Assembly: GCA_963931925.1 (NCBI GenBank)
Contig: OZ007575.1
Span: forward strand, 36,876,999-36,940,998
DNA from: Onchidella celtica
Taxonomy: Eukaryota > Mollusca > Gastropoda > Systellommatophora > Onchidiidae
DNA: 64,000 nucleotides
Direction: 5' to 3'
Shown: in pieces, positions 1 through 13,049 of the stretch
Numbering within the stretch: the stretch's first letter is position 1
Layout of the letters: the number at the start of each line of letters is the position of its first letter
Notes under the pieces: model-generated
Told to the model about the DNA's origin: nothing
The model's input: the letters and a program-made list of their open reading frames with translations, nothing else
Databases searched by the model: none
Position numbers and translations under genes: made by a program

Positions 1-199
1 ACTTAACATTGCCTGTGGATTTATCGATCAGAAAATCTTAGTCAAGGAAAATCTATCCTTGCGGGCAAAAAATTACTGCCGCAGAGGAATCAGTTTCGAC
101 GGCCAGTCTGAACAGCGAATGATTACTGTAAGAAAGCCAGTGACGCCGTTTTTGTTTTGAGCGAAAGAGGGTGGGGCAATTTAAAGATATATACCTCTG

Positions 200-276
200 A
201 AACATTCTTTGTACTTTCATCAGCGCACCCATTGGACAAATTCTTTTAGTTCACGAGACACAGGAAGGAGAAACGT
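200..276 (+). repeat. Dispersed repeat A, copy 1
   Basis: This stretch is recognisably the same sequence as 12183-12256, in the same orientation about 12 kb away. Shared blocks include CAGCGCACCCATTGG versus CAGTGCGCCCATTGG and a following TTTAGT, GAGACACAG and GAGAAAC series with scattered substitutions. No terminal structure is visible, so the element type is unknown. Confidence 0.55.
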
Positions 277-2299
277 CCCATTTTTGCCCAAAAACAAAAT
301 GGCATCCAGTGCACTCAGTTGTGCCTTGGTTTTTATGGACTAAAGAGTTACTGCTCATGTCCACTGCATCCGCTCCGCTCTGATATGTTTACGGACAATG
401 ACGTAAAAACACTCTTTGCCTCTGTATATTTGTCGCGCCGCCAGGTGAAATGAGTAGAATGTGAACTTTTGAAGATATTGAGATATATAAAGAGATTCCT
501 TTGACAGGCACTTCATGAGAAAAGGTCGAAAGGAACAGTCGATGCATAAAACCTTTAGTTTATGATAGAAAAATAGATAAAATGTATGTTTCTGTGAACA
601 ACGAAAATTCGATATATTTCGACCCTCTACCACTTAAGTCCGATTTTCCCAATAAGACATCTTTTGATACCTGTCTCATTTCATGTGGTCGCGAGACATT
701 TGTCCACAGCATCTTTTCCTCTCCCCTTCTCACCTCTATAGAAGCAAAGAGAGTTCTTCATATGTCATTTTTCCTTAGAAATAGAGGAGTGGATGCTGTG
801 GACAAGAGCAGTAAAACGGTATCTCGCACAGCTACGAGTCTGAAGCAAGCTGGTCTATCCCGCTGGTTGATTCAATTCAAATCCGAGTCGAAACTGACGC
901 AAAACACGCTAGACTCAGTGCGCTACTCTAAAAAACTTTCTTGCAGTCATGCCATTGCGATTTCAGCCCTGAACTCTCAGTCAAATTATGCGAGCGTTCC
1001 GGAATCTATGATTTAGGAGCTTTAAACTTAGAAAGCTCTTATACCCTTTTTAAACTGAGAAAATTGTGAAACAAAACACCTGTAGACAATGATTTTTAAA
1101 ATTTAAAATAGGAATGATGTTGAAGATTGGGATTTATCATCAATAGATAGGACACTGTAGTATTTTGTGAGTTTCATGCACACTTAGTGAGAGTTTCCTT
1201 GGTACAGCTAGTACAGATTTCCAGATCCGTATACTAAAGCCAAATTACACTATCTCATTGTTGCTTTGTTGCTAGCAATCATTTTAACGTGAGAATTTAG
1301 AAAACCATTGAAAGTATCACAACAAGTACTACGTGACATTATTATTGAGCGGGTATCATGGTAAGCGCGGAAGTCACGGTTGGCAGTTGGCATACAAGAA
1401 ATCACACCATAAATTTCCAATATTTTCTTAGTAAGTACGAGAAGGCCCTGCCGTACTAAACCCTAAAAAAAAATGCAAGGCCAAAACCAAAGCCAAAGCG
1501 CATCCGATAATTTATTTTAGCTGTAGCTTAGTAAATCTTCGTGTGGTTCAATCTGGACGTTGATAACCAGAGGCGAAGCGTGGCCCTCTGCAGAGTGTAA
1601 TCAGAATTTAAGCTAGTAAGATCCTTATAATAGGACGTATCGCTACATCATATTTACATAAATAATCATAAATGAAGCGACTAAAACAACGAAACGGGTG
1701 CTAGGCACTGCAAAATCTAAAGAGCGGACTAATCTTGTCAACAGGACAGGAATGCAGCAATTTACAAGCCTAACTAATCTGAAAATGCCATTTATTCATA
1801 CTAACAGACTTATAAACGCATTTTTTTCATCCATTCTTTAAAAATATAATTTGAACTTCAAGTTTTCATTGTCATATTCATAGCCAGAGAATTTGTTATT
1901 CTACCATCTCATAAAGTTTCTCGAAAAGGACCCATTAACATTAAATGGCAGAAAGTGCTTAAGCGGCATCTCTGTGACACAACGATGTGCAGCGATCTCG
2001 GAGAAGTGGCTATCTGCCTTTGCGGTATAGGTTCGCTCGACCTATCAAGTGAAGTGATGTTCTTGATAGGCTCAACTGATTTTGATCACAGTTGTGTAGA
2101 TCTGGACTACATTATTATGCTTTGATAGCTCTTGCTGTGCGTAGAGTAAATTACTTTTAGATTATCTCAAACAAACAAAAAAATCCACACAAACTCTTCC
2201 ACTCTACTCTTTACCTTTCGATTAGGATGAAAACTACTGCATAGTGAAAAACATGCATAAATCTAGGTGAAATCAGGTCAAACTTTGATCATAAGCCTA

Positions 2300-2625
2300 T
2301 TTTTATCCCCACTATTCTGCTGTCTACGGGGCCGCGTCGACGAATACAGGCTATGCTCAAGAAAGCTTCTGGGTGTAGTCAAGTCTTCTTCGTCTTTGTT
2401 AATCACTGATTATTGACCAGTTTCGTAAGGTGTAGGTCCCTATAAGGATGCTTTTCGGTGAGGGGTGTTGGACTATATAACAAACGCAAACAGCGAGGTA
2501 GAATTGAATGCTGATCTGACTAAATGGACTTGGAGTTGGGCTCGATCTGGAAAGCACAGTAATTCTAGAATTAATATTCGAAGGGTAGTCACTGATTATT
2601 TGATTATAAGGAAGCCTCGCCCCTG
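2300..2625 (+). repeat. Dispersed repeat B, copy 1
   Basis: About 325 bp closely matching 16672-16957 in direct orientation. Both copies begin with a CCCCACTATTCT block, share a long core including GATGCTTTTCGGTGAGGGG and TCTAGAATTAATATTCGAAG, and end at GGAAGCCTCGCCCCTGT. The first copy carries about 35 extra bases near its left end. There is no coding potential; length and sharp ends suggest a SINE or MITE. I could not identify a target duplication. Confidence 0.7.
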
Positions 2626-3338
2626 TTGATAACTACCGCCTCCAAAGGCAGTTATGTAAATGAAACTTTCCATGTTGCCTTGTAGCTCAACAGACGTGGC
2701 AAATCTCTATTTTTTTTATTTTTTTTGTTTAATCTTTGGATCTGTTCGCTGTCCCGAAATTCGTTATTTGTGACCTTCTTAAACCACCCGTCATTTTGTC
2801 ACTTAACAACTTACTAATATTAGAAGATTTACATCAGTCCTTCTCCATGATCGATACTGTGGCGGAAATTGCCTGCAGTTAGCCCATGTAACATTAACAA
2901 AGCATTCGTCATGGGCGGGAAACTACGGAAGGAACGGTGTGATTCTGAAAGTGAAAGGAAGACAATGGCTGTATTTTACCGTCATAACAATATTTCTAAG
3001 AAAGTGTCTGAAACCTGAATAGGTGGATAGGTAGATACATAGCTGGGTTGAACTAACTGACACTTTAGGAAATTAATTTGATAAATTTTTGAAATTGTCA
3101 TTCAAGTTGTAGCTCTGAGAGAAGAAAGGACCCAAATTGCACGCAACAAAATACTCCTGCTACTATTTACTTTGACGATAATTATCATAATAAATATTAT
3201 ATTACGTATTCTAGAGATTTCCCTTTTACGAAAAGATAGCACGATTTTGCATCAAACAGTAATTCTTTATGTCTTTACAAATTTAGTTTGTAACCATTTG
3301 TGTAGCCACCCGACAAAATAAGGCAGGCACTTTGTTCA

Positions 3339-3372
3339 ATTTGGTGATATGAAGATATTGATATCACCAAAT
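3339..3372. repeat. Perfect 12-bp palindrome with 10-nt loop
   Basis: The arms ATTTGGTGATAT (3339-3350) and ATATCACCAAAT (3361-3372) are exact inverted repeats separated by 10 bases. It could form a small hairpin, but in AT-rich DNA it may have no function. Confidence 0.6.
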
Positions 3373-6360
3373 AGGTTACAAATAATTTGTTGTAATTTAA
3401 CTAGCAGAGGAGATATAGCCTCTCAAAGACAGGAAGTGACACAACCAAAGTTTTGAGAAAAACGCTTTTAAAGTTTCAGCTTTTAGTCAAAATTATTGAT
3501 GATGACTTGATTCAAAATCAGTTTTGAAGCATTTACCCATCCCAAACAGGATTATCATTCGGAAAAGAAATAGTCAAGAGGTAAAACTTTTCAAAAATAC
3601 TGAAAACGCAAAATCGATATAATTGACCCCATGATGCCTTTTAACGATTTTCTCGAATCAGATAGTGCCGAAATATTATGCCTCATTTTGCCGGGCGGCC
3701 ACACAGTTCGTTTCAAAATTCGGAGGAGAAATTGTCTTACTCATCGTTCAAAGTGAACCACAACAAGATGTACGTACGAGCTGCCGTAGTAACACACTGA
3801 GTTAAGTCTGTTTGGCGTCGGTCTTGACTCAGACTTGAAATATTTGATTTAACAAGCGAGATGTACTTGCTTCAGACTGACTAGTGCTCAATGTCCTGTC
3901 GCTATAAGCCCTGCAATAATAACACTCAACACCGCGCCGCCGCCACCAACAACTACAGTAAAAAAAATTTATTTTTTTAATGTTTAAAAGAATTTTTTCG
4001 TGTGCATGGAATTTAAACTGAGTAAATAAACCATGCAATTATGCTTGGCTTTTATCCCATTCTTATCTCTACCGTGATGTATGAGCATATGAGCAGTAGA
4101 TGCCACGACTGACTTGTCTCAAACTCAAGTTGATATAATACATTAGAAAAATGTACTTGTCAGGAAAGGTCAGGGTTTTAAAGCTGCTGTAAGTTATCAT
4201 TGTGAGATCATCATGCCTTGAGTACTTCAGTACTCGAGAACAGACATTGTTCTGACCTTAAAGATCTACACTTGACTAGCCAAGAACCCGAGAAAACTGG
4301 GCCTAGATAAAGAAATAAAGCAACGTCAAAATCGATGACATTTTCTGTAAACATGGGACTGGGTACGTCTGAGTCAGTTGCCTTAGGAGAGGAAAAAATT
4401 ATGTCTTTGTAACATCTTCTTTTCCGAAGTGTCAGCTCAGGTATCATCAATCATAGTATTACATTCCTCGTCGTCGTAATCATAATCTGCAATGTTCATC
4501 TTCAGGACGCCGGCAGCGTCAGCCAATTTCCAGTAACCTATTGCTTGCACACTGCATGACACCATGTCCCCGAGCATTAGATGTTAAAATCGGAGGAACC
4601 GACCTATTGTCATCACAGAAGTCGTTAGCAAGATCTTTAGCTGGCATTTTACCTGAGGTACTCTTGGTGTCAAACTTTCACCACACTTGACTTTACTTGT
4701 ACACAGAAGTAAGTGCAATACACATATTTTAACATTTCAACTATACAGATGGCTAGAAAATTCCTGTGCATGAGCACTCTTACAAAAAAACAAACAAAAA
4801 CTAAATAACTATCATCAGTTATGAACTAGTTTATCCTAGCATAGTTAGCGCTAAAAGCATAGTTTTAACAATCATGTACTCTGTCCATGTTGAAGTAAGG
4901 TCAAAAGATGATTCAAGTGTAAGATAACATATAAAACCTTCGACATTTAACGTCAAGTACAATGGACAATTACACGTTGACGTATAGCTGAGCCTTTGTT
5001 TTTTGATGAGGTCATCCTCCTGCGACAAAACAATTTAGGGTATTTATCGTTTCATTATAATATTTGATTATTATTGTCCTCCATCCCCACTCCCCTCCCC
5101 CTTTTACCCACTCACGTAAGTATACAGATACACACACTGTCACGAGCAGAGTTAGGGTCTTGGGGATGTTACGACTGCACGAGAGGCAGCTAACTCACAC
5201 TCGGACACAACCACACAAGAAAAGTATTAAATAACTAGAGCGTATATATGTCAGGCCGGTCAGGCCATAGTTTACATAAATATTAATAACAAAGCAAAAG
5301 ACAATAGAGGTATATATTCAAACCAAAAAACTCTAATTAATAACTTAACCAATGATATTCATGTAACTATGGAGGTACTGCAATCAATAGCAAATAGGTA
5401 TATTATACGAAACTAGATATCAATTTAAAGTGACAGTTGAGTCGCCACTGGCCAGTCGCCAGGCAAACTCTCCATAAATCATATGGGCTTAAATGTTAGG
5501 AGAGCCCAGTACGTTCAAAGCCTACAGAAGCACTCTTCGGCTTGTAGGTAATTTAAGCAGTTGATAAAAAGACTATATTTTATGCACAATCACTATTCAA
5601 TTCATCAACAATGTGCTATATTATTCCAATCATACTATGGCAATAGATCTATGATACAGGACACTCGTGGTCGAGTGCCAGCTGGGGTTTCCTTAGTCTT
5701 CCTATGAGGCTGTAGTTCTCTCTCTATCTCCGATCTCTATTATGCTTGAATAAATAAGATATATTACCATTGGTCACGCCTACTGGTAGGCGCGAACATC
5801 AATATAGCGCAGCGTGGGCTTTCAAAGATCAGCCCACTCAGACCTTTCTTTCTAGAGCTCAGTCAGTCCGTTAGCAAGGACTTCTTGTCTTCAAAGCACA
5901 CAGTTCAGGTACTGGTCAACCGGAGATACTTCACGACACGATGCTTCTGCTCGTCTGTATTCACCTAAATCTGAACGTTACACGATGTTTTATACTATCT
6001 AACTACCCAGCGTGCTAGTCCGCTGGCCCAATTAGTTCAGCTATCTCATAGGTCGAAACCTCCCACCATTTTAATTGTAGTAATACGTCTGCACTATTCT
6101 ACCAGCCAGTTAACGTGCAAAAACTTGTCTAGTCATACTTAACAATGTCAACCATCCCCACCTTGTTTCACCCCTACTCCATTACTTATTAATCACGAAC
6201 ATTAAAACCGACAAGCGTGACTCTAAGTTTAACTTTACATTTATTTACTCACCAACTATAATTCGCGAGGGCCGTTCAAGGCCACCAGCCAATTTCTCAT
6301 GGCCCTGGTAAAACAACAACAACTCACTCTCTGCGTGAGTTTTAACAACATCTGAATCAT

Positions 6361-6384
6361 GACACACACACACACACACACACA
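6361..6384. repeat. (CA)n microsatellite
   Basis: An uninterrupted run of CA dinucleotides. Translations through it are artefacts. Confidence 0.9.
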
Positions 6385-6850
6385 TACAAAGATTCAAAAT
6401 AAGAAATTCCTGGTGCTTTTCATTGAAGTTCAAGTGACTTTTTGTTAGATATGTTTCCTCATTTATTTTTTCTACAACAAAGACAAAATACTGAAAAACC
6501 ACTGTTTGTTCAGTGAAGAGATTTCATCAAGTTTAGCTCTGAGTCAGAATGGTAAAGTTTTTTGAACAATGAAAGTAGGATCTTTGGTAACTATAACTTG
6601 TTTGGGTTACTTTGTGTATGTGTCTGTGTGTGTGCGTGAATGATCTTTCTTGAGCAAGAAATCACAATCTGAGTTTGAGTTTGAGTTTAGGTGTTTTACG
6701 GCGCTTCGGCACGGTAGCGGCACTTTGCGCAGTTCACGGTGTGTCTTGGGCACCCTATTTATGTCTGGTATTCATAGCTTCATCATTTTTAAGTTAGTAG
6801 AAGTAGAATAGCAGTTGCAATCAGTTCTGTTACAACATCACTACGCTGAA

Positions 6851-7270
6851 TTTGCATAAAAGTTCAAAAATCAAGTTGTAGATCTTAGTCTGTCCCAGAG
6901 AGGTCAAGGCGCGCTATGGGTCCACGTTTCTTTCAAGAAGTCACGAAGTCGAATATATAACAGGAGACCTTTTTTTTTTTTCTGAGTTTTGTCATTCCAT
7001 ACTTTTCATTACCCGAATCGTTGAGGCGTCACTGAAAAGAATTTTGCAATTTTTTTTATAAAACTTTTTATATGAAGCTATAGATCTTAGCCTATCCTAG
7101 ACAGAACAGGGCACGCTATGGGTTCGTGTCAGAAAATAATTCTTTCAAGAAGTCTGAAAGTTGAAAATGCAACGGTGGACCTTTTTTTACAGTTATGTTC
7201 TGTTTTTGTTTTTTTGAAATTGACATTTCACACTTTTCATTACCAGAACCTTTGAGGCGCCACTGAGTGG
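6851..7270 (+). repeat. Two diverged ~200-230 bp tandem units
   Basis: Two consecutive units share TAGATCTTAG (6879 and 7081), a GGGTCC/GGTTCG block, TTTCAAGAAGTC, a poly-T stretch, CTTTTCATTACC and TTGAGGCG(T/C)CACTGA. A third, more diverged partial copy lies at about 10227-10300. A related block containing TTTACGGCGC precedes the array (about 6700) and recurs near 10037. No coding potential is seen; this is probably a decayed repeat family. Confidence 0.55.
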
Positions 7271-7452
7271 ACAAAATTGGACTTTTAAATTAATTCCCGT
7301 TCAGTTTTTTTTTTTTTTTTCCATCTATAATATCAAAAAAAAAGTTGAATATTTTCAGGGCAACCTCGGCATATAATACAAACGTCAATGTAAAACAGGG
7401 GCCTGAAAATCCAATACGTTGGCGCTGCAAGAACCTTCAATGCCTGTTTATA

Positions 7453-7744
7453 TCGGGTGATCCAAAAAAAAAAAAAAACAACTACCCCAACATTGCATTG
7501 AAATTAACCAAATATCTCTCTCGCAATCGTTTTGATGAAACCGTGAGAAATTTGGGTAGAGTTATGTCCATTATATGTGTAACGCTATGTTAAAATTTCA
7601 TCGAGATTTAATCATTACTTTTAAAGATATTTTGAATTAAGTGAGCGTCTGTCAAAAATTAATATTAATAATATCAAAAGGATTGCGAGATTGTTGGTGT
7701 CAATATTGGGGCAGTTTTTTGTTGTTGTTTTTTTTATCACCTGA
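7453..7744. mobile_element. Tc1/mariner-type MITE with long imperfect TIRs
   Basis: The ends are inverted repeats. The left begins TCGGGTGATCC, followed by an A-rich run and CTACCCCAACATTG. The reverse complement of the right begins TCAGGTGAT, followed by an A-rich run and CTGCCCCAATATTG. Similarity continues inward to a shared TCTCGCAATC block, giving imperfect arms of roughly 85 bp. The element is flanked on both sides by TA (7451-7452 and 7745-7746), the target duplication expected of Tc1/mariner. At about 290 bp with no transposase, it is a non-autonomous copy. Assignment to Tc1/mariner rests only on the TA flanks. Confidence 0.65.
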
Positions 7745-9743
7745 TATTTAGTTTAGCCTCGCAAGCGAGGCGAACAGGTGCTTTTTAAATTTATTTGATT
7801 TTCATATGATAATTACACTGAAATGCCGGTGGCATGGCCCACAAAGTCAGATCTGTCTTAAGTCGTTTTTGACTCAGATTTGAAATTTATTCAACTACTG
7901 CGCACTGAATCGAAAATTGTTTCGTCTTGGCTTGTTTTATTTACATAACCGGGAAAAACACTAAATAATGCAGAGGTTCACTGCAGTAATATGTTAATAT
8001 TTTGTGAAGAAAGTGAGAGCTATAGTCTCACCTAAAGTAAGTCGCACGACTGAACTCGATCACTGAAGCCCAATGGCTCTAGATGATCGATTGGTTCAGT
8101 GGTCGAGTTCTGTCAAATCGCACACCACAAGGCTCTGAGTGAGTGGGAGTAGCTGGCTGCTTTATCGATTGAAAGCTGTTTAAGTTTAACGTAGTAAAAC
8201 TTATGATGATACGAAGTGATTGTTGTAAGGTTGGTGGCTTACTGAGTCAACACTGTCTTGAACCTGTTTTAACTCAGTGCGCGGGATGTTGAAGCATTGC
8301 ACACTGACTCTGTTTCGCCTCGGATTGGCTTGCTGCAAAAGCACCAAAACACATGTACAGGTTGACAGCAGTGACGTATTTTGTCACAGAAGTGAGCTCT
8401 CACAATATGTCTTGTCCTAATGTTATTGACCTTCTGATAATGTTTAGCAAACTTTCTTGTCGCACATCACACTTCAATTTTCAAAAAAGAACAAAACGCA
8501 CGCCCAAACCATGATCAGACAGTTAGTATGCAGTGTATAATATACAAAAAGATTTTTTAGATTTTATATATATTCAGTATGTGTAGAATGAAATGAAATT
8601 TTATTTAACAGTTATTTAATGTTTTTTTTTCACTTGTTTCTTACTTCCACGAGAGCCTGCCGACGCTTGTATCGCGCGAGCACGGACGCGTATGACCGGG
8701 TAGGTTACACATTACCATTAAAGTCGTTCACCTGTTAAGTTCGATGTTTTAATCCGAGCTAAACAATGAAATTAAGATTTCTATGAAAAGGCTGTAAGTC
8801 CCATTTTGAAGTCCCACACCCCACCCTAATATTGTCACACCCTCCCCATCGGTGGGGCGTCTGCCCAACATTGAGAAACACTGCTTTATGACCACGCTCT
8901 CTTGAAACCATTTAACTGTAATAAAGTAAAACGCACAGAGATAAATGGAATTGTTGTACTATTGTGAAGGATTAATGGCAACACATCTTAAAGAGCAAAC
9001 TCTTTTGAACGGAGATATCAATGCAATTGACCAAGGAAAGTTAAATGATTTAGGAAATGTCGGCAAAAATTAGAAGAAAACAACAAAACGTAGTGGTATT
9101 AGTGGTAGGTAAGCTGTTTTGATTCTGGACGCTTGGTCTCTCTTTCCGCCTTTCGACTCAAAACAATTTTTGGCTTGTCCATTAGTGTCACAAGTCAGAC
9201 TTGAGACAGGTTTGCTTTAGTCTCTGTAGTGTGCGAGGTCCCATCCAACTCCACAGTCCACAGCTCACACCAAAACAGGCTCAACCCATGGCACTTTTGA
9301 CTCAGCGCACCATCAGGCTAACGTTGAAGTATTTTATAATAAAAATTATGGCAGAAAGATCGTTAAAGGCAAAATCATTTGAAAGGAGACATCAATGAAA
9401 CTGATTAAGAAAACTACAAATCTAATGATTTTTGAAAACTTGGCAAAGTCGTGGAAAACCAACAAAAGTAATGAATTAAAAAAAATATAAGATTTACAAT
9501 TTTTACGAAAAACTTTTTCAATGTTCCGTCTGAGGAAGAGACGGAGACGCTGGGGGATGACCAACTTAATTCGCCCCTTCAATGAAAACCAGCGGATTTC
9601 ACACATCACTGAAGTGTACTCCAGGGTCATCAAGGATCGTTGACCGCAGATTGTTCATTGTTAATTAAGCAGTCGTCAATAACATTCACGAAATATCATA
9701 AAAACCACAGAAAAACTGTGGGGTCGCAGCAGGGCTATAAGCA

Positions 9744-9886
9744 AAGTCAAAATTGGGCAAAAAGAAAAGGTTGTATGTTGCAAAGCCCCGCGTGAGAAAT
9801 AAAACCTAAACAATACAAAGCAAACTAAAGAGAAGGCAGATAAGACACATTTTTTACAACCTTTTCTTTTTGCCCAATTTTGACTT
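9744..9886. repeat. 31-bp perfect inverted repeat, 81-bp spacer
   Basis: The arm at 9744-9774 is the exact reverse complement of 9856-9886; its core is ATTGGGCAAAAAGAAAAGG. The 143-bp unit could be a short foldback element or MITE. No flanking duplication is obvious. Confidence 0.75.
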
Positions 9887-12182
9887 CAATAACATTGTAA
9901 AGTCGCATGGTTTGATGACATCCAAATCAAATGCATGCAGTTTAGGTTTCGCACTTGACCCTCCAAAGTTGGTTGTTGTATTAGCAGAGGTCTGATGTAT
10001 CATACAGCATGGAGTCGAATTTGAATTTGAGTTTTTACGGCGCGTCGGCCACTTTGCATCCCTCACGGTCTATTTGGGTACATTTTCTTGATTTATGTTT
10101 CATATTCAGAGCTGTTAATAGAATTAAATACGGTCACATAATTTTAACCCACTGGTAAAATTCTAAAAAAAAATAATTGTTTTGTATAGATGTGAAAAAG
10201 CTTTATTAGTAAACGAGTATAAAAGTTATTAAATCTAGTTGTAGATCTCAGCCTCTCTCAGAAAGGACAAGATATGGCCTACGTTGAAAGGGAACGTTAA
10301 CCATATTCTAACCCTATGGGTTTGAGACATCGAAGCAACTAGTGTTTTGCAATATCTTTGCAGAAAACTGTTGTTTTTTTGTTTTGTTGTTTTTTTTAAC
10401 AGAAGAAATTCTTCCGGCCTTTTGAGCCCCCCCCCCCCCCCCCCCAAAAAAACAACGCATTTTCTTCGAATAGACCTAATAAAGTGTGACAGGAAATTTC
10501 GTTCTGCGCCTGAATTTACATAGTGGGGGTCGAGACTCAGCTTTAAAAATCACATGAATTCTGTGTATTCCCCGAATCAGCCGCAAACTAGACATAATAA
10601 AGTCGGCTCTCTGCCGGTCTCAAATATTTTTTTTTCTTTTAATCAGAGCTTTCAGAGTGATATTTTAGCACCTCTGGTACTGTTTAGTAGTGTATATCTA
10701 TGCTCTGGCATGACAGGTTACTTAAAATGTATTACAGATTCTATCTACGCTGGTATTTGATACGCTTTTCTTCAGTTATAAGCGTCAGATTGAGCAGTAT
10801 CTATATAATTTTGCTTCACGACTTGATGGTGAAAATAATGACATTATTTGCCTGGCACTTGATACACAACACGTTTCAATAGTTCACTAAAGACGATATG
10901 CATGAAAGTACTGTACTATCTCGCTCCACACGGATGGAGAGCAAATTAACAACATTGAATCGAGCCTGTACATTACACACAGACGTACAGTTACTAAACA
11001 GAACAAGGTATGCTTTGTTTACAGAATGTTACTTAGCTAAGCAATCAGTCAATGCCCCCCCCCCCCCCTTCCTTCATTTTATGATGCGACCTGATTTCTT
11101 ATTTCTTCTAGCTCCATTTTCTGAAAAATTAGAGATCTTTTAGTATAGGAAGAGGCAGAGTAAAAATAAATAAATAAATAAATATGAAAAAATGCACACT
11201 TTGACACTTGCATTGTGTGTGGCGCTTAACAAGCTGTTTCACAGCTCTAATTTATTCTAAGTCCTTATCATAACTAAAGCCGCAAATCTTTAACGTCGAA
11301 CATCTCAGTTGTGCTAAGAGTGGAGTTGGAACAAATAAGAGCTAAGGTAGAGGTGAGATACATAACTTTAGGCGACAACGTGAAATGACCTCAGTACAAT
11401 TGAACATTATGCGGTTTACATTTTGTGCATTGTAAATTTTTTTTTTTTTTAAAGTCATCTTAATGATGGCAAAAAATGTCTGCGGGCAAAATATAAAGCA
11501 AAAATATATACATATTTTAGTTACGACCTGAGGTGACAAAGATGTGTGCAAAAAAGTATATCTGGAAGAAACGGATTCCATTCAGTTTGGGTGTGACTTC
11601 ATAGTTTTTTCCCGTTTTATTTTGTAGGAATGAGGGGAACATTGTTGAAATGTTTTTGACTCAGTGGGTCTCTTTTTCCATCTTCATACTCAAGACAGTT
11701 TTGACGCGCTCTATTCGTGTGGCGAATCAACTAGGAGGACAGCCTTGCTTCACTCAGGAATACGCTATAATGCGTCTTTTTTCGAATGAGCGGGATCAAC
11801 ATCAATTTTCTCGAAAACATTCTACTGGATACATTTGAAATTTTGCATGGGCTTATATTTCACACTGAACTTAATGGAACTAATGTTTTATTTATTGTTG
11901 GACCACAGCTTGATTTTGAATGTGCTATTTACTCTTTGTAAAAGTATCATATATGTAGCTCGGGTTATTGAAAACCCATTTCTACAGTAGGCTACTAATC
12001 TGTGCGAATCACTAAAATGTGTGTTCACCTTGCACGGGAAAATAATGTTATCAGAGTGGTATACAATAAGAATACATTATACAGGACATAGCGCGCCAGC
12101 TTACATCTGCGCAGCGAATTATGAGAAGGCCTGCTACTCTGTTTGTTTCGGGCAAACAAGGGACACTATCAAACATAATTCG

Positions 12183-12256
12183 AAACACTCTTAGCTTGTA
12201 TCAGTGCGCCCATTGGGCAATTTCTTTAGTGGACGGGACACAGAAAAGAGAAACAT
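12183..12256 (+). repeat. Dispersed repeat A, copy 2
   Basis: Same orientation as the copy at 200-276, with scattered substitutions and small indels. Confidence 0.55.
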
Positions 12257-13049
12257 TTGAATAAATATATAAACAATACTTTTCGAGCCGAGAATATACG
12301 TAAAGCTGCATCAACAAATCAACAAAGCAAGACGAGGCAAGTTAAACACATGAAGATAATACAAATAAGAACGAATCAACCGACAGTTTCCCTGCGATGA
12401 TTACGTCAGCTACATGCCCACATCGCACGGAAGAGCACTGACAAACTATGTTACATTCCTATTATAGCAAACACATGGATCTTTAAAGGTAACTTTTAGA
12501 AACTGCAGGAAAGAAAACAATTGCTTCTGCCTTTATGTGGATCTGATGGACCAGCGCGGCGTAGACTGGAAACATAATTAGGCTACTACGAGCGAGGTTA
12601 TCCCTTGAATGAAAAACAAACAAACAAGCATCAACGTCAACAAAATTGGCGAAGAAACGCCCATTTTAGCATACATCTCCACGGCGTGGAGGGAAGAACT
12701 GAACATTTTCGTAGTTCTTTTCTCAATAAATCGGGGAAAATAAAATTACTGTTTATCGATTGTGTGATGCACTACTTTGAAATACAGTATTAGCCACTTC
12801 CTTAAATATTTCTTGACGTCCTGTAGGCACTACCTGTGTAGTTCGAGCTGGACACTGGTGAACTTCGTTGATTATAGAGCTATCATGGCAATATCTCTTG
12901 CTTCTAATAAACGTAGGATACGGAGTAATCAGCTTCTTTGTCTAACAAAATAATGTATGTTTTCATTGCTGGCAGTTGGAACCGAACTTACACAACATTT
13001 GTGAGATCTCATTTTTATTTACAATTGGCACATTCGATGAGTATTCAAC

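Larger units (their letters stand above)
1..6650. other. Gene-less AT-rich stretch
   Basis: I find no recognisable protein family or convincing RNA gene here. Several short open frames exist, for example one of about 144 codons at 582-1016, but none shows a known motif, splice signals or repeat-family similarity that I recognise. The stretch does hold two members of dispersed repeats (200-276 and 2300-2625), a small palindrome (3339-3372) and a CA microsatellite near 6361. It is best read as intergenic or intronic DNA with old repeat debris. Confidence 0.6.
7750..13049. other. Gene-less stretch with repeat debris
   Basis: No protein family is recognised. It contains a diverged direct-repeat pair (about 8989-9090 and 9364-9465, sharing GGAGA(T/C)ATCAATG), a 31-bp inverted repeat (9744-9886), a repeat A copy (12183-12256), poly(C) runs at 10427-10445 and 11055-11068, and an AAAT microsatellite near 11166. 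The block ending TTGAGAAACACTG near 8868-8881 resembles one end of a hAT element, but I found no partner end. The short frames at 9346-11838 show no motif. Confidence 0.5.

Noticed and set aside
582-1016. 144-codon open frame in the first kilobase
   Set aside because: No motif, no splice context and no repeat-family similarity; AT-rich DNA of this length yields such frames by chance.
8868-8881. hAT-like end TTGAGAAACACTG
   Set aside because: No matching opposite end or 8-bp duplication was found, so I do not list an element.
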